Shown here: one piece after another, positions 23,384-34,463 of the stretch
How positions within the stretch are numbered: position 1 is the stretch's first letter
Layout of the letters: every line of letters starts with the position of its first letter
Origin: Liolophura sinensis
Lineage: Eukaryota > Mollusca > Polyplacophora > Chitonida > Chitonidae
Direction: 5' to 3'
Length of the DNA stretch: 60,000 nucleotides
NCBI RefSeq assembly: GCF_032854445.1
Contig: NC_088295.1
Location: 82,630,644-82,690,643 of the forward strand
Notes under the pieces: model-generated
What the model was told of the DNA's origin: nothing
Seen by the model: the letters and a program-made list of their open reading frames with translations, nothing else
Database searches by the model: none
Position numbers and translations under genes: made by a program

Positions 23384-23670
23384 TCACTGCTTCGTTGGCT
23401 TTATGATTAGTGCGTCCGCCTCGAATTCGGCAGACCCGAAATGAAACCCGGGTCGGGCCATACCATCGACGTTAAGAAATTTTTACTTGTTGGTGCCTCG
23501 CTTTTCTTTTTGATTTTAATTTGAGAGGAAAGAGCAAGGAAACAGGACTGGTTGGTCTGGTGCAGTATAATGTGACTGCGTGGGGTGTCATGGACTCGCC
23601 CTGACACAAAGAAGACACGGTATATGTACACACACCTAATGACTCCCTGTCGTCATATGACATGCGCTCT
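23384..23670 (+). mobile_element. SINE family C copy
   Basis: Related to 18,452-18,757. It has a tRNA-like head (CGTCCGCCTCGAATTCGG, AAACCCGGGTCGGGCC), the block AGAGCAAGGAAAC, CATGGACTCGCCCTGACAC and the closing CTGTCGTCATATGAC also found in the SINE B and LINE tails. Confidence 0.65.
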
Positions 23671-23787
23671 TTACCGTCCTCCTCATAGATGCCCTTCCTG
23701 CTGGTGGATGTACTTCCGTTCCCCTGGTGGATGTGGATACTGTGCCTCATTACAATTTATTACAATACGAATGTAATTCTGTGTATT

Positions 23788-24176
23788 ATAGGGGTGTAAA
23801 GTCTTTTTCAGCTGCCATCCTGCCATTTTTTTTTTGTGTACAGGCGCATGCTTTCGTTTCAAAATGATGGAAATTGTCTACGCTTTGGGCACGCATTAGC
23901 TTCAATGATGAAAGTTTGAAATTCTGGGAGAGAGGACACAAGGAGACAGATAGTGATGATGCTGCGAGTGACGTCGTTGCTAGGCACCCCTCCCAGTTGC
24001 CGGCATACAAAGCTCCAGATTTTGACGGTCAACCTTTGTCAAGATTTTTATGCTTCTTTTTCACAGGATGGACCAAGTATGAGTCAAAGCTTATTGGCCA
24101 CGGAATGGTTGGGACTGAGCTACAGCGCTAAACGTTAACTTTGTCTGTTATGAAAAATTATTGGGAGCCTGTGACC
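23788..24176. repeat. dispersed repeat family X, uninterrupted copy
   Basis: Matches 11,515-12,183 but lacks the SINE, so it shows the empty insertion site around CCACGGAATGGTTGGGAC. No coding potential seen. Confidence 0.85.
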
Positions 24177-26449
24177 ATGTAGGTTGAACAGTACTGTAGA
24201 GCGGTTGACCAGTACTATACTCGTTACAGTTCGTGTCAAACAAGCAAGTACCTAAACAACTTCTGCATTCAGGTGGTGAAAATGCGGACATCTTTTCTGT
24301 TTGGCTTTTTCTTTTTTTTTGGGGGGGGGGGGTGCTCACAGGGCTCGTCCTTCGGCCTTTTCTTTTGTCTGAATTAGCAGGTCTCTTACGACTACCACTG
24401 AGGTCCCCCGTAATCAAAGGGAGTTTTAGACAAGATCTGGTCCATATTTTGTATGGACAAAATATCCATTTTTCAGTATCCTGCGTTGTGTTACCGCAAT
24501 CGCAATCCACACTTTGGCATGAAATAATCTCGAAATTATCTGTAAAGCTATAGCGAAAGTTACTCTCTCCACGCCAGACCGATCTAACCTACTAGCGGTT
24601 GCCGAGTAAACTTTGGGTTAACCATCCTCTGCTTTAGGAGAGTAAGCCATTGTCTCCTGTGGTCTGTGTTGTATATACACAGAAGCCTCAGATGCTACAA
24701 GGTGACGTCGACGTCGATCACAGCGAAGTAGATAGTTTAATAGCCTATTACACATCTTAATTTAATTATATAAGTTTACATGTATGAGTTTATACAGCAA
24801 ACACACGTGTAGGTACAGCGAACATGTTAGTGTGACAGTACGGATAACATGTTAAGTTGTCTGTTGCGTGTAATCCGATCGACCCACCATTATCGGTCCA
24901 ACTGCAGCGTTATTTTTGTATATTTTTTCAGCAGTTGAACACGACATTGTTTAAAACGAGCCACAGCGCTTCTCCGCCTTAAAATACAGAAATTAGACTC
25001 AGCATTACATGTTTCTTCTCGCAAGAAAATCTATTTTTTTACCTATCTATTTTCACCTACCTATTCACACCATACCAATGGAGGCTGTCAAGATCTAACA
25101 ATACGATTCTTTGTGAGGAAATTTTGGGGAGGAACGGTCAATCTAAAAGTGACAGTGTATTCAAATATACACAGCCGTGTTGTATTGATATGCAAGTCGT
25201 AACTTTGCACAGCTCTGGGTATAGCCTTTGAAGATCCAACATTGTTTGTAGGACCCGTCAATCACAGCAGAGACCCGACCAGACCACCTGCTGTTTTGGT
25301 GATTGTTTTGAATTCTACCTGTGCTAAAACAATTACATGTAAACGTCCTGAATATCTTTGTAATACACCTATACCGGCACATGATTTTATGATGGCGTTA
25401 CTAAAATGGTTCAGTAACAAATGCAAACATAAAAGTCCAAATTAAAATGACATAGCGAGAAGAAAGAACACTTCATTGGTCGAGGCGAGAAAGCATTCGC
25501 CCATCCCAACAATGTGGCACCTTTTTAAGTTTCGATCATTCGAATTAAACTGGCAGATTCAACGATCTGGCAAACAGCGGCTCCTTGAAACCTGCTGGTT
25601 GAATAGGTCAACGAATTACGGTAATCCATTTTTGTTCTTTCATTGTCACTCAACTACTGTTCTATCACTTTGACTATCCCAAATTTCTTGTTTACTGTCT
25701 CTCATTTATCATCTACCTGTCTTCGTTTTTATGATTTCGCTATAATTTCAAATACACGGCCCAATATTGTCTGAAAACTTCTGATGTAATTTCTTATCCC
25801 TGACTTTTAAAAATCGGATTGTCGTAACTCAGGGGCCTAAATTTAACACCAGTAGGTAGTTTGCCTGTTCCACATGCTTTGGTTCAAGTGTTTGACGTGA
25901 CTTTGATCGTTAACTGTCAATAGAGGCATGTGTGGTAACTGGAGATCTTACATCTACATGATAGGTAATTCCATTCAAATGATAAGTTTTCACACTACGG
26001 CATAGGTAAATGTGGATGATATCTTTCTGTTTCTCTGTTTATTTCAAAATTGAGTGATGGAAATTTGTTCTCTTGACTCTGGCCGTACCTGGAACCACTT
26101 TCACAAAGCGGCGTGAGATATTTTTTGATACAAGTATCGATCGATAATTCCGCCTTTTTAGCCTCTGATAATTAGGCCTACTGCTCTCGTAACATTTTAA
26201 CCAGAAATTTTAGCGGAACCGAGTAAAACGAATAAAATTTGCAAAGTTTTTCTACAAGTATGATACTAGTACCGATCTGGGGGAGACGGCCATGATTCCG
26301 CTGCCTCACTGCGGTTGGCCCTGCTACGTCAGCCATAGTAAATACTGGCATTTTCTCTCAGCATCTCCTTCGCAGCAATCTAGAGGGAGCAGTCATTTCC
26401 ATTGAAACCAATAGGAAGCACTCTTTCTTCAATATTACTGTTTCATTTA
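24177..26449. other. intron sequence, nothing recognised
   Basis: Continuation of the intron between exons 6 and 7. It contains a G run near 24,320-24,331 and no exon that fits the phases. Confidence 0.5.
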
Positions 26450-26576
26450 TCGATATCGATAAATCATTTGTTGATATCTCTAATTACTTAATCGATATCG
26501 CTAATTTCTTTATCGATATTGCTAGTTCCTTTAGCGATATCGATAAATCATTTATTGATTTCGATAAATATCTAAT
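26450..26576. repeat. ATCGATATCGATAAATC-type minisatellite
   Basis: Short diverged repeats of about 24 bp built from ATCGATATCG(A/C)TAA and TTTCTTTA. The units are locally palindromic. Confidence 0.8.
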
Positions 26577-26600
26577 GTAATAGAGTATACTCACTAATAC

Positions 26601-26932
26601 CACTTGGGGAGAGACGTCAGTCCAAACATTGAGAGGCCCATCGGGATTGGTTTGGCGGATTTTAGGGAGATCTCCGCCAGGCGGTCACCGTACCGGTTAT
26701 CATAATCTCCAATCACTCTTAGTTCACCGATAGCGTTCCAGTCTACAGCTTTTACATCAAACCCACATTTGCCGGGTTTGTTCCTTTTACACTGTCCATT
26801 TATCTTCTCATATGCGCGATCAATGAAGAATACAGTGCAGGGGATATTGTTTCTGCAGGGGATGGGTACTGTGGCCTGGTACTGAATTATAACTGATTCT
26901 CCCTCTGTCACTTCAACTGCAGGAGTTAACGT
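26601..26932 (-). CDS. vWD/EGF gene, exon 6
   Basis: Acceptor TTTTAATAG, donor AAGTG|GTATTA, 332 bp. It reads TLTPAVEVTEGESVIIQYQ, then a six-cysteine region (VPIPCRNNIPC, GQCKRNKPGKC) and VDWNAIGELRVIGDYDNRYGD. The split tryptophan codon at the 3' end joins exon 7 in frame. This region has no domain I can name; in VWDE-type proteins it is the extracellular segment just before the vWD domain. Confidence 0.88.
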
Positions 26933-27324
26933 CTATTAAAATGAAATATTTAATAACCATATTACGCCTCATAAATGAAATTCAAAACACACGCTCTATT
27001 ATTTCAGAAATTTGTCCTCGGTAAATATTTTAACAGACGAAATAAGCCTCCGACTATGTTATAAATTATTTTTCGCCACGATAAGGTTGCAATACCATCG
27101 ATGAGGCGTTAAGCTATTATCATTCCTTTATAAACTATTTCATTTTACAATTCTATCTTAGCCAGTCATAAAACAGAAGCTTTTGTATGTAAGTTGATTA
27201 AGGATTAATCAGATGGTTATAACATCCCATCGCCCAACATCTGACCATGCTGGAGATTTTAATAGAAACGTCATTAGCCGTACAACCAATCAGTCAGGTA
27301 AATGCATGCTCAAGTATTCCCACC

Positions 27325-27365
27325 TTCCATAATGCCGGCCGCCGTGATATAAGTGAAATATAATA
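27325..27365 (+). mobile_element. SINE family A, short fragment
   Basis: CCATAATGCCGGCCGCCGT followed by ATATAAGTGAAATAT matches the 3' part of SINE family A. Confidence 0.7.
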
Positions 27366-27949
27366 TTAAACAACGATCAGATAGATAAGTAGGTAACTGT
27401 CAGTTTCATTTTCACATTATACCAACTTTCAAACCAGCGAAGAATTCCTGACTGTGATGTTCCGGACTGGGGATACCATCTTCTGACGCCCTAACCCTCA
27501 CAGAGCATCGCACCTGTAACGGGTAACGATCTGTATAATACAAACCGAGGGTGCATTAAACAAACTCGATTTGTGCTGTGGTCTAAAATTATCATCCAAA
27601 TTACACTCATAAATATATACTTCAAATTTGATAGCTGAATCGGAGCTATGGTAGTAGAGCAATCAGCTTCGATCGTTTTGTAATGAAGATTTACATCCTA
27701 TTTCAGGTTTGGTCAGTTCTGACATACTTATAGCTAATATCCTCATGCTCAAATCTGTATGTGACATAAATGATTTCGCAATGCTTTGTTGTTAAAAAGC
27801 CTAGTCAAGGTGCATGTACAAATTGTACCTGACTGTGAATTTTGTTTTCGGACGGCCCTATAAAAGCTTACACAGACAAAACCAGTATACGATCACTGAC
27901 TTCAAGTCAATTCTCATGCTAGCTTCCTTTCGGCTCATAGGTACGTGTG

Positions 27950-28092
27950 TGAAGGTCTTCCACCAGCCTGCGGATGGTCGTTGGTTTCTTCGCGGGCACT
28001 GTCCGCTTTCTTCTACCATAATGATGCCATCGTATAAGTGACATATTCTTGAGTATGGCGTCAAGCACCAATCAAATAAGTAAATAAATCAA
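27950..28092 (+). mobile_element. SINE family A, 5'-truncated copy
   Basis: Only the 3' half is present: CAGCCTGCGGATGGTCGT, CCATCGTATAAGTGACATA, TTCTTGAGTATGGCGT and an AAATAAGTAAATAAATC tail. Confidence 0.85.
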
Positions 28093-28115
28093 AAACAAGG
28101 TCAATGAAATCTTAC

Positions 28116-28368
28116 GTTTATGCCAAGCCTGTAGCGTGTCTTCCATTCCGTCTCCAGAAGCTGAGCGGTCACGGGAAGATTAGCTGAAGGTTGTTGGATT
28201 ATTCTGGTCACTTCTTCTCCATTTATTCTCCACACGATGTCGTAGAAATAACTTGGGTCAGGGGAGTAAACACACACTGGAAACGCAGATCTTGAAAAGC
28301 GGCGTTCTCTACACTGATGCCTAGCAATGGCTCCACCGACGGTGTGACATTCACGCGGGGAAAATTAA
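28116..28368 (-). CDS. vWD/EGF gene, exon 5, with a frame break
   Basis: Acceptor AATTTACAG, donor AAC|GTAAGA. The 5' part reads in one frame (NFPRVNVTPSVEPLLGI to FQCVFTP), the 3' part in another (DPSYFYDIVWRINGEE to RYRLGIN). The switch lies at a run of four G on the plus strand (28,261-28,264). The observed length also leaves the exit phase one base short of exon 6, so a single missing base would account for both. Ig-like extracellular segment by appearance. Confidence 0.8.
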
Positions 28369-28525
28369 CTGTAAATTTCAATAAATAAGTGTGGTGATGT
28401 AATTACTGATTAGTTATCCCCTGGGAATTTGGGTATTTACCATCCTTATGGGCATCGCCAAGATTTGTTTCATGTGAATTACAGCAGATGCATTGATACT
28501 CCTTGTTTCTTTCTTTGACAGTAAC

Positions 28526-28526
<1 letters not shown>

Positions 28527-28602
<76 letters not shown>

Positions 28603-28604
28603 AC
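28527..28604. repeat. (CT)n microsatellite abutting a splice donor
   Basis: About 36 CT dinucleotides with one interruption. On the gene strand it is (GA)n and begins inside the donor of exon 4 (TCAG|GTGAGAGAGA), so the repeat forms the start of the intron. Confidence 0.97.
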
Positions 28605-28667
28605 CTGAACAGTCTGGATAGGTGCCAGTTTCCGATGAGGTGCCTTCAGGACAGGGCGCTCTTATGT
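28605..28667 (-). CDS. vWD/EGF gene, exon 4
   Basis: A 63-bp exon with acceptor TTTACAG and donor TCAG|GTGAGA. It reads IRAPCPEGTSSETGTYPDCS. It enters and leaves in phase 1, fitting exons 3 and 5. Confidence 0.82.
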
Positions 28668-28793
28668 CTGTAAAGATATGGTATGATCAGTAACTTGTGG
28701 TGAAGTTTTTCTCTCAAATCAAATTTTCACAAAAAAAGCCACGGGAACATAACATTTGGTAGCAAGCCGAAATTTCTCTTTAGACCTACTAAC

Positions 28794-28961
28794 CCAAGCA
28801 GTATGCAGCTGGACAAGTGTCGGGAGGTCGTAAATAATACACGTTGTACTCTCCACAGTTCATCACCTCGATGTCAAGGCTTACTCCACAGTCGGAATCT
28901 TGACTGGTGACCATACAGGCTTTAGCTGATGTCTTCTGGTTCAAAATAGTGGGTACACTTC
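28794..28961 (-). CDS. vWD/EGF gene, exon 3 (second half of D8C domain)
   Basis: Acceptor ATTTCAG, donor CTTGG|GTTAGT, 168 bp. It supplies five of the eight cysteines of a D8C domain: KAC, SDC, MNCGEYNVYYL, DTCPAAYC. The ..C....YVYYL..P..CP.AYC ending is characteristic of D8C modules in uromodulin/OIT3- and VWDE-type proteins. Phase 1 on both sides. Confidence 0.92.
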
Positions 28962-29405
28962 CTGAAATGAAGGAACATTAAGAGTAAGCTGATTTGTGAT
29001 TATTTGTAATAAAGCACTATTTATTTACTGATTAGTTTGATTTTGTTCAATCCAATACGATAGTATGCATGCGCTTGGTTTTTTAAACATTGGAGAAGAC
29101 GAGGAAAAACAAACGAAATTGTCCATACAAACGAAAACAACCTACACACGCGACTTGAAAGATAACAAAGGAATAAAAACCAGTTAAAATTAAAGGATAG
29201 TGGGTAGATATACACTTCTTCAAAAACACAAGTAAAAGAACTTCAAGCCATGCACAATTTCAAATAGGCTCCCGTATGCTATTCCAACAAAACTAGCATC
29301 TTAAGTCATATTAAGCAATATCCTCACATGTACCAAGTACGCACATTTAAGACATCCTGGTACACCATTCCCATGGCATGTGGTAAACACATTCCAACGG
29401 AACAC

Positions 29406-29539
29406 TGTAGTATCCAAGTCCGTTACCGCTGTTATAATTTACAATGTGCTCCGCATAGTCGGTATTAAAGTTACGTTTTTGAGTAGTCACCAGAGATAGC
29501 GTGCCCTGTGTCCAGTCTGCCCAGGATCTGAACATTTCA
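29406..29539 (+). repeat. 5' LTR
   Basis: A short LTR of about 134 bp starting TGTAGTATCCAAGTCCG and ending GATCTGAACATTTCA. It aligns with both halves of the 3' LTR. Confidence 0.85.
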
Positions 29540-29726
29540 TTTGGCGACGCGGATGAACGACAGTCACTAAAAGTGTCAGATTTCTTGCAGAAGGTGTAAA
29601 GCATAATCTGTCTATCATCATTGCAGTCACGTAAGCTAAAAAACTGTTGTTTTCTAAACTTTCTCACTCCTCTCTGATCGTCTGTCTCCCTGTCACGTGA
29701 CCCTGCAATTTCCGCGAAACAACAAA

Positions 29727-30305
29727 ATGTCTCAAGCGCTACCTGTATTTCCGTCGTTTGACATTCACACCGACTCCAGTTCCTTGTCTCAGAGATGGTC
29801 AAACTACCTCAAAAGATTCCATAACCTTATGATTGTCATGGACATTAAGGACAAGAAACGTCAAAGAGATCTTCTGTTACATTTCGCTGGTGAAGACGTC
29901 GGTGGCATCCTCGACACACTGACGAAAACTGGCGCCGACATCGATGGAGCTGTAACAAAACTCAACGAGTACTTCAACCCCAAGAAAAGCGTGGCCTACG
30001 AAACGTACGTCTTTCGAAATGCCCGGCAAAACCAAGATGAGCTTGTCGATGTCTACGTTATCAGACTCTGGCAGTTAGCTGCGCATTGTGAATTTGCCGA
30101 TACATCAAGGGAAATAAAACATCAAGTTATTCAAGGCTGTACTTCCACTCGACTGCGTCGCAGAATTCTCCGTGATTCAGATATAACACTGACTGCTATC
30201 CAGGACCTGGCACGATCAGTAGAACAATCAGAACTCCATTCCTCTGGTATTGAAAACAATAGTGGACAAAAGCGAGAAGAAACTGTACACACTGTTTATA
30301 ACTGA
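29727..30305 (+). CDS. LTR-element gag
   Basis: The protein of 192 residues from the ATG in AACAAAATGTCTC reads MSQALPVFPSF, then SLSQRWSNYLKRFHNLM and LLHFAGEDVGGIL, the appearance of the capsid region of a Gypsy gag. After its stop the downstream frame still contains a zinc-knuckle relic near 30,407-30,525 (ECNYYHIIGHFSSVC) in which the second cysteine is a tyrosine. The gag therefore ends prematurely or in a separate frame. Confidence 0.85.
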   Translation: MSQALPVFPSFDIHTDSSSLSQRWSNYLKRFHNLMIVMDIKDKKRQRDLLLHFAGEDVGGILDTLTKTGADIDGAVTKLNEYFNPKKSVAYETYVFRNARQNQDELVDVYVIRLWQLAAHCEFADTSREIKHQVIQGCTSTRLRRRILRDSDITLTAIQDLARSVEQSELHSSGIENNSGQKREETVHTVYN

Positions 30306-30569
30306 AAGTTTGTTTTAAAAAATCTAACCAGAAACCTCGACTGCCTGCACTGTCGCATAAACCTGACCGCCAACAGCTTAAATTTGTTCAGTCCAAGCCA
30401 AGTGAAAAATGTCAAAACTTTGGTTATACACGTTACGCATCAGGCAACAGATGCTCGGCCAAGAGACAAGAATGCAACTACTACCATATAATTGGTCATT
30501 TTTCCTCAGTTTGTAGAACAAATGTTACGCAGAGGACACAAAAAAACACGAACTGCCAAACAAATAGTA

Positions 30570-31329
30570 ACTGTTTCGCCTGTCGCTCAGCCACACCGAC
30601 GTCTACCCTTTCATCTCCGTGAATGCACCGCCGCTGAACTTGATCGCCTTCTGGAACTGGACATTATTGAGCCAACGCCATGGGTTTCACCAATTTGAGT
30701 CGTTGAAAAACAAAAAAAACCCGTCTGAAATCAGAATTTGTTTGGGCATGCGCGCTGCTAATCAAGCCATCGAACGTGAGCGTCACATAACCCCCACCAT
30801 CGATGACATCATGGCCGAAGTTAACGGGTCCACAGTGTTCTCCAAACTAGGCCTCAACTCTGGATATTACCAGATCCACCTTCACCAGAATCCCGTCACA
30901 TAACGACTTTCTCCACTCATGTTGGCTTATTCCGATATAAGCGACCTAATTTCGGTGTGTGTTCCGCTTCTGAGGTATTACAGAACCTGATTCAACAAGC
31001 CCTGCAAGGACGGTGTCATTAATGTTAGTGACGACATTTTCCTACGTGGTGTAGATACTGAAGGGCACAACATTCGTCTTCATGTCCTACTTGTTCGCTT
31101 GCGCGATCGAAACCTTACATTGAACCCCGAAAAGTGCGAATTCCAGAAGTCGCGTATCAAGTTTTATAGCTATGTGTTCTGGAAGGACGGTATCTCCACA
31201 GATCTCAAGAAGTCGATGCAATACGCAACTCTGAACGTCCTCAGTCGGTGACTGAAACCAAGAGCTTCCTCGGATTGGTGCAGTATTGTTCACGATTTAT
31301 TACTGATCTAGTTACGCTTTCAAAGCAAT
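30570..31329 (+). pseudogene. LTR-element reverse transcriptase, broken
   Basis: Fragments in several frames: FHLRECTAAELDRLLELDII, GMRAANQAIERERHITPT, STVFSKLGLNSGYYQIHL, VSDDIFLRG and LTLNPEKCEF. The catalytic aspartate expected in FSKL-D-L..GY.Q is a glycine. Stops and frameshifts at about 30,697, 30,901, 31,014 and 31,247 separate the pieces. Confidence 0.85.
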
Positions 31330-32052
31330 ATGACAAAACAAAATGTTGATTTCCTATGGACAGAACATGGAGACCAAGCATTTGTCGCGATCAAAGTTGC
31401 ATTAACTGCAGACAGTGTCATGCCGTATTTCGACTCGTCCAAACTAGCCGAACTAATAGTCAATGCTAGTCCTGTTGGATTAGGCGCTATACTGACCCAG
31501 AAAGACTACAAATCTTGCAGTAAGATAATCTTGTACGCCAGTCGAGCGCTGATTGACGTTGAACAGCGATATAGCCATACTGAACGAGAAGCCATTGCCC
31601 TCACATGGTTAATTCTCCACCACCACCTGTACCTGTATGGACTTACGTTTACTGCTGTCACTGATCATAAGCCGCTGATTCCGCTATTCACGAGGCCCAG
31701 CGTCACGTCCACTCACCTGCATAGAACGGTGAAGTTGTATGGCTACAGCTACAACCTCATATATCGGACTGGTACCAGTAATCCCGCTGATTTCATAAGC
31801 AGACATCCACTTATGTCAACCCAATTGTCTATCCATGAAGAGCAATTCGCCGAAGAACATATCAGGTGGAAAACTGTCTACAAGTCAAAACAACTACTGT
31901 CGCTTGCTGCATTTCACCACGAACTGTCTGTCGGCCACGACAACAGTTTCATTCATACAACGCAGAGTGTGAGACCTTGCTCATCAAGGACATCAATGTA
32001 TCGTGGAAACAAAGACGCTTTTAAGACAAAAGGTTTGGTTTCCGGGAATTGA
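31330..32052 (+). pseudogene. LTR-element RNase H and connection domain
   Basis: An open segment of 240 codons with VNASPVGLGAIL, YASRALIDVEQRYSHTEREAIA and FTAVTDHKPLI, the Gypsy RNase H domain, then PADFISRHP. The first RNase H position reads VNASP where TDASP is usual, so the first catalytic aspartate is lost. The open frame runs into a stop before the integrase. Confidence 0.85.
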
Positions 32053-32204
32053 TTCTCTTGTCTTCTCTGTAATCAACAACTGTCTTCCTTACCAAGCGGG
32101 AACCCCGGAAAACTCCACCCCTCGCGAACCCCTGAATGTGACTAATTTACCAACTTGGTCATGGGAATAGGTTTGCGCTGATTTCGTCAGTCCTTTACCG
32201 TCCG

Positions 32205-32542
32205 GTGATTATCTCCTAGTTGAATGTGACGAGTGCTCACGATTCGCTGAAACTGAACGCGTTTCATCGACCTCTTGTAAGGCTACGTTGCCAGCTTTAG
32301 ACAAGATATTCGCTACTCACGGAATCCCTCGTGTGCTAAAGACCCATAACGGTCCTCCGTTCCAAAGTGCAGAGTGATTATCTCCTAGTTGTATGTGACG
32401 AGTACTCACGATTCGCTGAAACTGAACGCGTTTCGTCGATCTCTTGTAAGGCTACGTTGCCAGCTTTGGACAAGATATTCGCTACTCACGGAATCCCTCG
32501 TGTGCTAAGAACCTATAACGGTCCCCCGTTCCAAAGTGCAGA
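32205..32542 (+). repeat. 169-bp tandem duplication inside the integrase
   Basis: Two copies, 32,205-32,373 and 32,374-32,542, from GTGATTATCTCCTAGTTG to CCAAAGTGCAGA, differing at a handful of sites. The period is not a multiple of three, so the second copy shifts the frame. Enough differences separate the copies to show that the duplication is not recent. Confidence 0.93.
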
Positions 32543-33081
32543 GTTTGCGCAATTCGCTCAGTATCTCAGTTTCCAACACAGCAAGATCAAGCTTTACTGG
32601 CCTCGTACAAACGATGAAACAGAGCGGTTCATCAAAACTCTCGAAAAGGCCATAAGAACGTGTGACGCCCATGGAAGACCATGGAAACAATAACTCTACA
32701 CTTTTCTCGGGCAATATCGCGCGACACCCCACACGTCTACAGGAAAATCCCCCGCTGAACTGTTATTCAACCGATATTTTCGAACATCACTACCTGAACC
32801 AGTGATACCTGTAAAAAAATCCCTCTCTACGGTCCAAAGACGGTAAGTCCAAACAACGCATGAAGACACATGCTGATAACCGAGCCGCCGCGAAACCCAG
32901 TGCCATAAAAGTGGGTGATAATGTTCTAGTTTGCCAAAAAGAAACTTATAAGCTATGCACGCCATTTAATCCAGCTCCATACACCGTTATTCGCGTGAAA
33001 GGTTCCATGGTCCCGCGAAATATCCGGGAGATATCCCGATCCCAACTCCACAAATCCGCAGGAATCCACCTCGTCAGATAG
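32367..33081 (+). pseudogene. LTR-element integrase remnant
   Basis: The core reads VVCDEYSRFAETERVS, FATHGIPRVLRTYNGPPFQS and NDETERFIKTLEKAI. The second catalytic position is tyrosine in TYNGPPF (histidine in the upstream duplicate) where aspartate is expected. The C-terminal part continues after stops as NRAAAKPSAIKVGDNVLVCQKE, the usual GD.VLV..  tail of Gypsy integrases. Confidence 0.85.
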
Positions 33082-33458
33082 AGGTGCCAACCAGATTTCG
33101 CGATTACAAAATGTAATTAGTTCACTGACATTAACTGTTATAAATGAATGGCATTTTGGTGTTCCTAAATGTTTGAGATCAAGCCCACATGATGACTTGT
33201 TTCAATTTTGTATGAATATACTGCATAGTGTCATAGCTATATGTGCAGTTGTTAATCATATGTGCATGACATTGTTTATGTTAATGATATTATTCATTGA
33301 TGCATAACACCCGCACCTGTCGATGTCAGAAAGCTGAGTTGCTGATTTCGAATCCTTGGTACAGTGTTGTTCACTCTTCAGAATCTCATGTACTACGTAT
33401 ATATACTTCCTGCATGTTACTGAATATGTTTGCTTTCCATGGACGAATCTGACCCACA

Positions 33459-33470
33459 TGATGGGAGGGA
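33459..33470 (+). promoter_or_regulatory. polypurine tract of the LTR element
   Basis: TGATGGGAGGGA abuts the TG of the 3' LTR, the usual position of the plus-strand priming site. Confidence 0.75.
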
Positions 33471-33502
33471 TGTAGCATCCAAGTCCGCTACCGCTTTTAT
33501 AA

Positions 33503-34395
33503 ACTGACGGCCAAAATAAACTTTACGACTCCGTGAGTTAAATTTAACCTGCCTTTTCAGTAAATTAATACCAAAATATTGTAGAAAAACACTGTACGAA
33601 GCATATTCCCATGTGCGGCAAGAGTCATATACGCCCACACGAATTTGTTTTGAGACAACGAAGAAAGTTCACGTGACCCATGGATGGCACTACACATGTA
33701 ATAAGTGTATAAAAACGTTACACACAGTGTGTTGGTCTTGTACACTTACTAAAAACCACCAAAGTATTGCCTCCAGAACAACGCGATGAAAGTGGGATTT
33801 GTGGAGAGGAGCGGACACCACTGGTCATCATCTACGGTAACCTAACAGCTCAACGTTACGTGGATGAAATTCTATGTCCTGTTGTCTTGGCATTCCTTCA
33901 ACAACAGCCACGTGGTGTCCTGTACCCGCGTGACAACGCCAGACCGCACACAACTCAAGTTGTGCCGAACTTCCTGGACGTCAACGACGTCAACATCTTG
34001 CCGTGGCCTGCACGTTTCACAGATAGGTCCCCCATAGAACACCTTTGGGATATCATGGGTCGTCGAGTAAGACAACCGCCACACCTTACAGTCAAACCGA
34101 CAAGAACTGGCGTTCGCTGTGAACGACAACGAATCCCACGTCATCTCATCAGACGACTGAGTTTTTCTATGCGTCGGAGATTTTTTTTGCATGCATTGAA
34201 GCAAGGGGTGGCCAGAAGCGATATTGATTGGTTTTAATATTGACTGATTTTAAAAATAATTAACTTTTTGTATACTCTGGTCATTGTTAACCAAGATGGA
34301 ATGGCTATTTTTCTACCCCCACTCTGTTTGTTCTCTGGTAAAACGGTTTGAGGATTGCTTTGTCCGTTCTTACTGAAGACTTTCAATAACTTAAG
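33503..34395 (+). mobile_element. Tc1-like DNA transposon fragment nested in the 3' LTR
   Basis: About 890 bp separate the two halves of the 3' LTR. It contains a 156-codon frame (33,767-34,237) matching the C-terminal two-thirds of a Tc1/mariner transposase: GNLTAQRYVDEIL, DNARPHTTQV, INILPWPARF-like INVLPWPA region and SPIEHLWDIMGRRVR. The second aspartate (DNARPH) and the final acidic position (PIEHLWD) are present. The DNA-binding part and first aspartate are absent, and I see no clear terminal inverted repeats. Confidence 0.8.
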
Positions 34396-34463
34396 TTAAA
34401 GTTACGTTTCTGAGAGGTCACCACAAATAGCGTGTCGAGTTTGTCCAAGATCTAAACATTACA

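Larger units (their letters stand above)
26933..28115 (-). other. intron between exons 5 and 6
   Basis: Holds two 3' fragments of SINE family A (27,325-27,365 and 27,950-28,092) and otherwise AT-rich sequence. Confidence 0.6.
29406..34463 (+). mobile_element. Gypsy-type LTR retrotransposon, decayed, with nested insertion
   Basis: A 5' LTR (29,406-29,539), gag, a broken pol and a split 3' LTR (33,471-33,502 plus 34,396-34,463) lie on the plus strand in the intron between exons 2 and 3, antisense to the host gene. The LTRs begin TGTAG.ATCCAAGTCCG and end ..CATT.CA. A purine tract GATGGGAGGGA directly precedes the 3' LTR. The sequence after the 5' LTR, TTTGGCGACGCGG, is where a primer-binding site is expected. 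Possible target duplications are AACAC / AACCC. Multiple stops and lost catalytic residues make it inactive. Confidence 0.9.

Noticed and set aside
29347-29802. 151-codon minus-strand frame
   Set aside because: It runs antisense through the 5' LTR and start of gag of the LTR element.
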